From NCBI RefSeq assembly GCF_030317105.1, contig NZ_JASZYG010000001.1:434001-498000 (forward strand): 64,000 nucleotides of DNA, in the 5' to 3' direction. The position numbers were made by a program, and so were the translations under genes. The stretch is from Variovorax brevis (GTDB taxonomy: Bacteria > Pseudomonadota > Gammaproteobacteria > Burkholderiales > Burkholderiaceae_C). The notes beneath the pieces were generated by a model. It did not search any database. It worked only from the letters and a program-made list of their open reading frames with translations, and was not told where the DNA came from. Of this stretch, positions 27,528 to 35,527 are shown piece by piece. Every line of letters starts with the position of its first letter. Position 1 is the first letter of the stretch.

Positions 27528-28520
27528 GTGAACAAAGGGCTGACGCTCAATGAACTGGCCGCGCTGTTCGAGGCGGCCGTGATTGGCGATGGATCCCACT
27601 GTGTCGTTCGCGCCACTGAAGGCGTCGCTGCAGCAAAACCAGGCGAGCTTGTCTTTGTGGAAGCGACCGGCCAACTGGAGGCATGCGCCAAATCCAATGC
27701 TGCCGTATTGGCATTGCCTTCCGTCGTAGAGCATGGCGGATCCGGGCTATCGGTCAACGGATTGGCCTGCGCCGAACCGCGCTTGCATTTTCATGTGGCA
27801 AATCGCCTGCTCATTGCGCATGACGACCTGGCGGAAGCAGATGGCGAGGGCGTGTGGATTGCGAAAAGCGCCACGGTGCATGAATCGGCAAGACTTGCGC
27901 CCGGATGCGTGGTGCTAGCGGGTGCTTGCATTCACGCAAATGCTGTGCTGTATCCAGGTGCGGTCATCGAAAAAGATGCCAGCGTCGGCGCCGGCGCCAT
28001 CATCCGGTCGCGCGCGGTCATTGCGCGCGACACGGTGATTGGCCCGTTGTGCGATATCGGAAGCGGGAGCGTGATTGGCGCCGACCCGCAGGAATTCGAA
28101 GCAGCCAACGGCGTCTGGACACGCAAGCCAGGGAAGACGCGGGTGCGCTTGGGCAAGCGCGTGGCCATCGGCGCCAATTCGGTCATTGAAAGTGGTGCGC
28201 GACGCGAAACGCGCATCGAGTCTGACGTTCTCATTGGTGGCCAGGTCTATATCGCCCATGACTGCGAGATTGACAAGGGCGTATTGATCATTGGCCAAAG
28301 CGGCCTGGCGTCTGGCGTTCGCATTGAAAACGGCGCCGCCTTGATGGGGCGGGTGGCCGTGGATGTGGATGTGCAAATTGGCCCCGGCGCATTGGTGCTG
28401 GCCATGAGCGCGGTGACAAAAGACGTTTCTGCCGGTGCGCGGGTTTGGGGAAATCCGGCACGATCACGCAATGAGGCGCTGCGCAGGCTCCACCGTCAAA
28501 TGACGGACACGAATCACTGA
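27528..28520 (+). CDS. LpxD-like acyltransferase paralogue (left-handed beta-helix)
   Basis: A 330-residue protein with the two-part layout of UDP-3-O-acylglucosamine N-acyltransferase (LpxD). The N-terminal domain is LTLNELAALFEAAVIGDG, with GELVFVEA and a following NRLL segment. A left-handed beta-helix of hexapeptide repeats follows (for example VLYPGAVIEKDASVGAGAII), then a short helical tail. The catalytic-His-like IAHDC corresponds to IAHN in E. coli LpxD. A GTG start at 27528 gives the complete N-domain and lies 23 bp after the aegerolysin stop. The housekeeping lpxD normally sits in the lpx-fabZ cluster, so this is an accessory copy that may acylate another sugar nucleotide. Its composition matches the A/T-richer neighbours. 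Confidence 0.78.
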   Translation: MNKGLTLNELAALFEAAVIGDGSHCVVRATEGVAAAKPGELVFVEATGQLEACAKSNAAVLALPSVVEHGGSGLSVNGLACAEPRLHFHVANRLLIAHDDLAEADGEGVWIAKSATVHESARLAPGCVVLAGACIHANAVLYPGAVIEKDASVGAGAIIRSRAVIARDTVIGPLCDIGSGSVIGADPQEFEAANGVWTRKPGKTRVRLGKRVAIGANSVIESGARRETRIESDVLIGGQVYIAHDCEIDKGVLIIGQSGLASGVRIENGAALMGRVAVDVDVQIGPGALVLAMSAVTKDVSAGARVWGNPARSRNEALRRLHRQMTDTNH

Positions 28521-28600
28521 GTGCAAACAGTTCTGCCACAAGAAAAAGACCATCGCCATCGAATTTGAACAACAGGCGATTCAAGCAGGGTAATCAAACG

Positions 28601-28699
28601 ATGAACATCGACCTCGGCGCGCTGCGCAAGCGCGCCCGGTCAGGGGATTGCGACGCCGCCATCCGATCGGTCATGACCGGCATCGGTAGTGCTTTCTGA
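28601..28699 (+). CDS. Possible 32-residue peptide before the giant LamG gene
   Basis: A short frame starting MNIDLGALRKRARSGDCDAA and ending SVMTGIGSAF, in the 202-bp gap between the LpxD-like gene and the giant gene. It ends 23 bp before the next ATG and has a distant AGCAGGG upstream. It may be a leader peptide, the remnant of a gene, or chance; no family is recognised. Confidence 0.3.
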   Translation: MNIDLGALRKRARSGDCDAAIRSVMTGIGSAF

Positions 28700-28722
28700 A
28701 AATTTTGCCTGGAGCGATAAAA

Positions 28723-31700
28723 ATGTATACAAAGTATCAGCGCAACTGGCCTTCCGCCACAGCCAACGGAATTCAATTGACGGATCCCGTGGCCGTTCCG
28801 TTCAACGGCGACGTGGTACTGCTTGCGCGACAGGCGGCGACGCCCACCACCAAGCTGTATTACAACGTCCGCCACAACAATCCGGACGCCACCGATGGCA
28901 ATGTCGAATATTCAGGCTGGTATGAACTGGACCTGACATTGATCGCCGGCAGTGGAATTGAGAAAACACCGGTCAGCCTGCGTCAATTGGGCGCGGGTTT
29001 GATCACGCTTCCCGCATCAGCGCTCGCGGTATTGCCCGCATCTGCCAATGCATTCCAGCCCGCCGACCAGCCCTTCACGGCGCTCAGCGACGAACGCTAT
29101 ATCTACATTTTCCGCCCGTCGGTCAATGGCACGATCTATCTGGATCGTTTCGTCCTGATGCAAGTGGCCGCGCCGCAAGAGGCCAACAACCAGGCGCGAC
29201 AGGATGCTGACGCCAAGAAGCCGTCGCGCTATCAAATGGATCGCATCTGGGAATCACGTTTTCGTGTAAGCGGAAAAAAAGACACGCCCGCAGATGACAC
29301 GGATGTTCTCGGCTACAGCAATATGCTTGGCCATCCCTTCATAGAACCGACGCAGGAATTGGCTACGGTACCGCGTATTCGGGATGGACGATTTGCGGTG
29401 GCATTGTTGCCAACGAGTGTCATGGATCAGCGGCGCTGGTATTTCTTCGTCCTGACCGCCACGAATATTGCGGCGGTGAGTTGGTCGCAAAGCGCCGATG
29501 GCCTTTTTGATTTCCTCACGCCCGCCGACGCTTCATTGCCGCCCTCCAAATTCGAAATTACGCCGCTTTACGACGACGGGACGACCGCATTGGCCAGCGA
29601 GGGCGGATTTTCCGCGCGAGTCTACGCGGAACAGGATCTGGCCAAGGACGGCACCAAGCTGCGCCGGGCAATGCGGCTGATGCTCACCTTTCCCGTCTCG
29701 GCCGGCGGCGTCGGGCTGACGCGCGCGCTCGCGGTGTACGACTTCGGCATCCTGCCTTCCGGACACCTGCCGGTGCCGCCCACACCGTTGAAGAGCCCCT
29801 TGATCGACGGCACGCTGGTGAACAAGAAGTTCACGCCGCCCGCGCCGCTGCCAGCCCGGTTTCCCGTTCCCGCCAACGTCGTTCATCTGGCCGGCAACGC
29901 GACGATCTACGCGTACCTGCTCGGCGGCGTGCAGCCGGCTGCCGCGCCTTTCGTGATGGACGGCGGTGACGGCCTGGTGCATTGCTACTACGCGGGCCTG
30001 GAAGGTCCGGCCCCGTATCCCTTCCTGGTGGCCCAGTACAGCCCCGAAGTCCAGCGGCCATCCGCAAAGCTGGCGTGGGTCGCCGGCGACCAGAACGGTT
30101 CGCTGGAACTCACCGCACAACGGCCCGGCACGACGCTGAACCAGTTGAAGGTGACGGTCAGCGACGCCACCAGCCCGTCGGCGCCTGCGGACCTGTGCAA
30201 CATGACGGTCGACTACGGATCGGCGGTTTCCGGCATCGGCACGGAGGAGTGGACCGGCCTTCCCCGCGACCTGGCAGCGCTGATGGCCGTGCTCAACGGC
30301 TACGCCTCGGGCGAACTCGCCTCGCGCGGCGTGCAGGAGGGAAGCCAGCGCTATTTCGATTACGCCGGTGTGCGCCATCAGGCGCGGCTGCCCTTGAGCT
30401 CGGGCACGCAGAAGGGATGGCTGACGCTGGTCTCCACGCGCCTGGATCTGCCGCTGACGGAAGTCAGGGTGTCCGCTGGCAGCGGGGCGGGAAAGATCAC
30501 GGTCGTCCTCGTATTCACCCAAGCCGGCAACGTCGTCACGCAGACCTGGAAGGACGCGCCTGCCACAGCCGATGGACTGCGAAGCGTGTTGCGTGGCGAC
30601 GGGGCCTCCTTCTCCTACGAGCCCGCGGCGAGCGACCCGTGGGCATTCGCGCTCAGCGCGGCGGGCGGCAGTTCCACCTTGCTGTGCTACGGCTCCACGC
30701 TGATGTCTGCCGGCAAGACTTCCCTGACGATCTCCGCCGGGAGCACCAGCGACAAGGTGGACGTCAAGCTCTACAGCGAAAGCGTCGCCCAGCCCCTGAA
30801 GAAAACCGACAAGACGTTGAAAGACCAGCCCAGGGACAGTTCGCTGCTGGCCAAGGCGCTGCTCGCCATCCCGGAAGTCACGGCAGTCTTTCCCGTGATT
30901 TCCGCAAGCGACAACACGACGACCTCGCCCTACCTGCCGGTCGATGTGGACCTGCAGACCATTGCCACCACGGTGGACCTGCGCGTGCTCAGCCTGTTGT
31001 TTGGCTCGGTCGCGCCGGGAATTGCGGGGACGGTGGACCCCAAGACCGTCAGCGCCAACGTGATCCAGGGGCACCTCCAGAAGGCGCCAAAGACCGCCGA
31101 CGTGCTGGTGAACCGCCTCGTGGCGCTGGTGGCCGTGGCGCCGCAACTGCCCAACAACGGCCTTGCCGCGCTGGTCGGCAACCAGGCGGGAAGCGCGACG
31201 CCGGCTTCCGGCAATGGCGCCTGGGTGAAAGCCACGCCGCTGTACGCGCTCAACCTGGCGGGTGCGTCGGCCATGACCGTGCCGACGAACCTGCCACGCA
31301 AGGACGGCCTGGCCCCGGGCAAGACCTTCACGCTGGAAGCCTGGGTGCGCCCGGACCTCAGCAACCTGGCCCCCGCGGCGAAGGGCATTGCCCGCCTGTT
31401 GAGCTTCAACGGCGAGAACGCCGGGCAGACAGCGCCCGGCCTGGTGGTTCCGAGTTCCTTCGTCACCGTCTACGCGCAGCCTGCGCTGCAGTTCGGCCCG
31501 CTGAAGAGCGCAACGGCCACGCCTTCGTTCGGCTATGTGCAGCCGAGCGACTGGTTCGCGCCGGACCAGGCGTTCACGCTGGAGCTCTGGTTCAAGCCCA
31601 CCTCTCCGGTGAGTCCGCAAGGGATGAATGGCGCGCTGCTGCAGATGCTGGAGCCCAACAACCCTTCGTCATGCGCCCTCGACATCGCGCTGGATGCGTC

Positions 31701-34700
31701 GTTGACGCCGGTTCTCACCGTCAATGACGGCAACGCACTGGTGGCGACCAAGGCATCCGCGCCGGTTCCAGACAAGGTGTGGACGCAAATCGCGGTGGCG
31801 GGCCAGTGCCTCGACACCCAGAAGGGACTCTGGCAGGTCTCGCTCTACATCAATGGCCAGAACACCAGCATCAAGGACAAGCAGCTCACGATCGCCTGGG
31901 CTCCGACGGGGCCCAACGCCTTCTTTGTCGGCGGCAATGGCAACAGCGTCAACGGGAGCGCCGCCGCATCGCTGACGGAATGCCGCTACTGGGAAATCTG
32001 CCGCACGCGCACCGATATCCAGGACTCCCTTTACTTCACCCTGGCCGGCACCGAGCCCGGCCTGGTCGGCTACTGGCGGCTCGACGATGTGCCCGGTGCG
32101 CCCAACACACCCTGGCCCTTCAAGAATTCGGCCAAGGCCTCTGGCACGGAACTGGACGGCAGCATCCAGCCTTCGGTGGACCAGCCGGTCCAGAGCAACG
32201 CCGATGGCGCATTCCTGGCGCTTGCCGCGGGCATCGGCGGTGCGCCGCCACAAAAGGTCAATGCCTTCCTGCGCTCGACGCACTGGAACCATATCGCCGT
32301 CAGCTACCGGGCGGGCAGCGCCATTCGCCTGAACGCGACCAAACGCAATTTCGCCAATTGCGGGCACAACAGCAGCCTGAATCTCACGGACGCTTTCACC
32401 GTGGAAGCCTGGGTTCAGGTGGATGCTTCCATCCAACCGGTGCCCCAGACATTCCTGGGCAAGTGGGGCAAGGACGCCACCCAGCAGAGCTTCTGGTTCG
32501 GCCTGTCAGCCGATGGCCTGCTCAACCTGCAGGCGCAGTACGAATACACCGTGGGTGGCAGCAAGGTGCTTCAGATGGTGGACGCCAAGGCCACCGGCAA
32601 GAGCCTTCGCGACGGGCTGCCGCACTACGTCGCGGCGACGGTGAGCACGGGCACGACGGTCGACAAGTCGTCGCCGAACAATCCCCGCACGTTCGTGGTC
32701 GCCACCGTGACCTTGTACGTGGACGATCAGGCGCCGCAGATCATCAAGGTCAACATCCCGGAGAAGACGCCGAACCTCAACATCTACGCTGCCAGCGTGC
32801 AGACCACGGCAACGGACTTGCTGGTGGGCGCCGCCAAGGCGAGCCCGGTGGGCGCCGCATCCGACACGGCGCCGGAGGCGCAGATGTACCTCACCGGCAT
32901 GGTGACCGGCGTCGTGCTGTGGTCGCGCGCCGCCAGCGGCGCCGACATCGCCAAGGCGAGGGCAGGGGGCATCGGCGAGCCGCGCAGCGGCGCCATCGCG
33001 GCCTGGTGGTTCCGCGAGCAGGCGGGCGTGGACGCCGTCGACAGCGTTGGAGGACTGGTTGCCAAGCTCAGCTCGGACGACCTCTGGGCCGTCTACAACC
33101 GGCTGTCGGAAATGCTGTTCTACGCCAACGGCAGGCAAATATTGGGTGCCCGCAACCTGACGCCGGACGACGCGGCCATGCAGAAAGGGTATCCGGGCGG
33201 GACGACGCAGTTCACGCTGGGCGGCTATCAGAACGCAAGCGCCCTGGAAGACACACTGGTGGTCCAGTTCAACGAGGTTCGCCTGTGGCAGCAGGTGCGC
33301 ACGCCACGACAGATCACGGACATGAGTTTCGTGCGCCTGGTCGGCAATGAGGCCGATCTCAGCGGCTACTGGACCTTCGACTCTGAATCCCTGGCCGACC
33401 AAAGCCCGTCGGGCAACGGCGGCGTGATGTGGAACCACGCGGCGCCTTCGTTCGTGCTGTCCGCCGCGCCGGTGTCCAACGAAGGTCCGGCCGTTCGCAA
33501 CGTGTACGGCGGCCAGCCGACGGAATACCAGCAACGGATCAATGGAACGCCGGCGGCGATCGAGTTCAGCGAGGTATCGCGCGAACCCACCAGTGCCCTG
33601 CAGCCCGACCCCAGGGACGGCCAGCCGCCCAAGCTCGTGGGCAGCATCGAGCGCGCCTACTACTACGTGTCGGGCAGCGTGGTGCTGACGCCGGGGTTTT
33701 ACGCCGGTGCACTGCGCCTGGTCTACTTCGGGCAGATCCAGACGGACGCCACGCTGCTGGGCTACATCGAGGGCGCGCCACCGGTCCCCAGCGAGAACCT
33801 GACGCGTCCCTACTACGGCTCGGCCACGGGGTACTTCGGCTACTACAACGCCAGCAGCGTCACCTTCAACACCACCGAGACCACGACGCTCGTCTTCAAT
33901 TCGAGTTCCTCGTACAGCAGCACGCTGAACCATTCGACCAGCGGCGGCTTCCTGCTCAAGATCGATTTCACGGAGAACGACCTGCTGTTCTTCACGAAGG
34001 CCCTTTCCAACGAGCTCAAGATCGGCATCAAGGAAAGCGGCAGCTTCGCGGACCAGTCGCTCGCCGTTGAAAACGCTTCCTCGAGCTGGGCACTGGCGGT
34101 GACGGATTCGCTTGCCTTGCGGGGCAACTGGGAGCGACCCAGCCCGCTGGTCAATCCGCAGGTGGGCCGGCGCTTCCTGCCGGACAACGTGGGATACGCG
34201 CTGGTGAGCTCGTTGACCGCCGACGTCTACCTGACCTTCAACGCGGCGACTGGTGCGTCGGTGGGGCGCTCGGTGGTGCCCAATCCCTACATACCGCCCG
34301 ACAGCAACGTCATCACGTTCCGCATCAACCCGAACTACGTCAAGAACGGGACGCTGGACGGCAAGGTGGGGCTCTACACGGACCCTGACTACCTGCGGGC
34401 GGGGGCCGTGCCCGGCAGCTACTTCAAGCCCATCGAAGCCTACCGGTTGAAAAAGCAGATTGCCAGGAAGGCGCTCGACGAAGAAAAGTACTACGCCCAG
34501 CTCGACACCTACAAGCGGGCCCTGGGTTCCACCAAAAACCTGGACGACCAGGAGCCCTACCGTCTCGTGGATCGAAGCGCCAGCCAGGCGGTCGCACGCA
34601 AGGGGATTGCCAACACCTACGTGTGGACGGCAGCCGGCGGCATGCACGCCGAGCAGGAGCAGTTCACCGACCAGTTCACGACCACCTTCACCGGCGGCTA

Positions 34701-35505
34701 CAGCGTTGCGAACCAGTTCGGGCCCGTGCTCGATTTCAAGGGCGCGAGCGGGGAGCTCGCCATGGTGGGCGGCTTCTTCACGCTCGACTGGCTGGCGGGC
34801 TTCAAGATCGACATCACCGCCACCAAGACGCGCACCAAGGCCAACACCTTCGGCCTGAACGTCGCCGTGGTGGGCGAGCCTGCGTTGCTGGGCGGCTGGG
34901 ACGATGCAAGCAAGACCTATTCGGACAAGCCCGTTGCGGGCAAGGTCGCGAGCTATCGCTTCAACACCTTCTACCTGCCGCCCGATGCCGCCAACGGCAG
35001 CGTGCTGATGAAAGGCGACGGGCTTGCAGAGCCGGTGGTCGACGTCGAATGGCTTCGAGGCAACGAGCCCGACGCCCTGACGCTGCGCACCGCCAACACC
35101 GCGAACCCCGCCTGGCGTGTGCTGCATCGCGTCACCTACGTCAATCGCATTCCGCCGGGTGCCGACAACATACCCAGCCAGGTGCTGCCGCCGCCGGTGG
35201 CGCGCATCGTGGACCTGGACAACAACGAGATTTTGGTGGGCCTGATCATGGCGGCCCTTGGCCCCAACGACCCGAGCGCGCAGAACGTGGGCACGGCCGT
35301 CATGGCCGTCATGAATCCGACGGGCTCCGCAGGGAACTACCCCAGGTCGCAGCTGGGGGCCGTGGTTCCGTGGTGGGAAGCCTTCCTGAACACGACGCGC
35401 GGCGCCAAGCCCGACAAGGACAACTATCAGTTGCTCCAGGGGCTCCAGCTGGACATCTTGAAGTACGTGCTGGCCGGTTTCGAAGACGGCACGCTTCGTT
35501 CATAG
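28723..35505 (+). CDS. Giant LamG/ConA-lectin-like protein, candidate toxin component
   Basis: A 2260-residue protein with no recognisable signal peptide. Residues 1-330 are a polar beta-rich region (PFIEPTQEL, RRWYFFVLT). Residues of about 450-690 hold what look like three related beta segments (GSLELTAQRPGTTLNQLKVTV, KGWLTLVSTRLDLPLTEVRV, GKTSLTISAG). Two LamG/concanavalin-like jelly-roll regions follow: about 845-1150 (KTFTLEAWVRP, FTLELWFKP, EPGLVGYWRLDD) and 1200-1640 (FTVEAWVQVD, VVLWSRAAS, SGYWTFDSES). From 1670 on come TLLGYIEGAPPVPSENLT and Ser/Thr-rich alternating stretches (about 1705-1750, TTETTTLVFNSSSSYSSTLN; about 1985-2050), reminiscent of membrane-inserting hairpins in beta-pore toxins. 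ATG 28723 follows GGAG. Function is unknown; partner to the aegerolysin is my inference. Confidence 0.7.
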   Translation: MYTKYQRNWPSATANGIQLTDPVAVPFNGDVVLLARQAATPTTKLYYNVRHNNPDATDGNVEYSGWYELDLTLIAGSGIEKTPVSLRQLGAGLITLPASALAVLPASANAFQPADQPFTALSDERYIYIFRPSVNGTIYLDRFVLMQVAAPQEANNQARQDADAKKPSRYQMDRIWESRFRVSGKKDTPADDTDVLGYSNMLGHPFIEPTQELATVPRIRDGRFAVALLPTSVMDQRRWYFFVLTATNIAAVSWSQSADGLFDFLTPADASLPPSKFEITPLYDDGTTALASEGGFSARVYAEQDLAKDGTKLRRAMRLMLTFPVSAGGVGLTRALAVYDFGILPSGHLPVPPTPLKSPLIDGTLVNKKFTPPAPLPARFPVPANVVHLAGNATIYAYLLGGVQPAAAPFVMDGGDGLVHCYYAGLEGPAPYPFLVAQYSPEVQRPSAKLAWVAGDQNGSLELTAQRPGTTLNQLKVTVSDATSPSAPADLCNMTVDYGSAVSGIGTEEWTGLPRDLAALMAVLNGYASGELASRGVQEGSQRYFDYAGVRHQARLPLSSGTQKGWLTLVSTRLDLPLTEVRVSAGSGAGKITVVLVFTQAGNVVTQTWKDAPATADGLRSVLRGDGASFSYEPAASDPWAFALSAAGGSSTLLCYGSTLMSAGKTSLTISAGSTSDKVDVKLYSESVAQPLKKTDKTLKDQPRDSSLLAKALLAIPEVTAVFPVISASDNTTTSPYLPVDVDLQTIATTVDLRVLSLLFGSVAPGIAGTVDPKTVSANVIQGHLQKAPKTADVLVNRLVALVAVAPQLPNNGLAALVGNQAGSATPASGNGAWVKATPLYALNLAGASAMTVPTNLPRKDGLAPGKTFTLEAWVRPDLSNLAPAAKGIARLLSFNGENAGQTAPGLVVPSSFVTVYAQPALQFGPLKSATATPSFGYVQPSDWFAPDQAFTLELWFKPTSPVSPQGMNGALLQMLEPNNPSSCALDIALDASLTPVLTVNDGNALVATKASAPVPDKVWTQIAVAGQCLDTQKGLWQVSLYINGQNTSIKDKQLTIAWAPTGPNAFFVGGNGNSVNGSAAASLTECRYWEICRTRTDIQDSLYFTLAGTEPGLVGYWRLDDVPGAPNTPWPFKNSAKASGTELDGSIQPSVDQPVQSNADGAFLALAAGIGGAPPQKVNAFLRSTHWNHIAVSYRAGSAIRLNATKRNFANCGHNSSLNLTDAFTVEAWVQVDASIQPVPQTFLGKWGKDATQQSFWFGLSADGLLNLQAQYEYTVGGSKVLQMVDAKATGKSLRDGLPHYVAATVSTGTTVDKSSPNNPRTFVVATVTLYVDDQAPQIIKVNIPEKTPNLNIYAASVQTTATDLLVGAAKASPVGAASDTAPEAQMYLTGMVTGVVLWSRAASGADIAKARAGGIGEPRSGAIAAWWFREQAGVDAVDSVGGLVAKLSSDDLWAVYNRLSEMLFYANGRQILGARNLTPDDAAMQKGYPGGTTQFTLGGYQNASALEDTLVVQFNEVRLWQQVRTPRQITDMSFVRLVGNEADLSGYWTFDSESLADQSPSGNGGVMWNHAAPSFVLSAAPVSNEGPAVRNVYGGQPTEYQQRINGTPAAIEFSEVSREPTSALQPDPRDGQPPKLVGSIERAYYYVSGSVVLTPGFYAGALRLVYFGQIQTDATLLGYIEGAPPVPSENLTRPYYGSATGYFGYYNASSVTFNTTETTTLVFNSSSSYSSTLNHSTSGGFLLKIDFTENDLLFFTKALSNELKIGIKESGSFADQSLAVENASSSWALAVTDSLALRGNWERPSPLVNPQVGRRFLPDNVGYALVSSLTADVYLTFNAATGASVGRSVVPNPYIPPDSNVITFRINPNYVKNGTLDGKVGLYTDPDYLRAGAVPGSYFKPIEAYRLKKQIARKALDEEKYYAQLDTYKRALGSTKNLDDQEPYRLVDRSASQAVARKGIANTYVWTAAGGMHAEQEQFTDQFTTTFTGGYSVANQFGPVLDFKGASGELAMVGGFFTLDWLAGFKIDITATKTRTKANTFGLNVAVVGEPALLGGWDDASKTYSDKPVAGKVASYRFNTFYLPPDAANGSVLMKGDGLAEPVVDVEWLRGNEPDALTLRTANTANPAWRVLHRVTYVNRIPPGADNIPSQVLPPPVARIVDLDNNEILVGLIMAALGPNDPSAQNVGTAVMAVMNPTGSAGNYPRSQLGAVVPWWEAFLNTTRGAKPDKDNYQLLQGLQLDILKYVLAGFEDGTLRS

Positions 35506-35527
35506 CGACATACGGAAGGACACCATC

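Noticed and set aside
29533..35127. Minus-strand open frames of 695 and 873 codons opposite the giant LamG gene
   Set aside because: Composition is typical of antisense frames in GC-rich DNA. The plus strand has coherent LamG-like sequence and a proper ribosome site.
28723..35505. MACPF or Tc-toxin identity of the giant protein
   Set aside because: The MACPF signature (Y/W-G-T/S-H-F/Y-x6-G-G) was not found, and no Tc-type beta-propeller or Rhs repeats are visible. Only a general pore-former idea remains.
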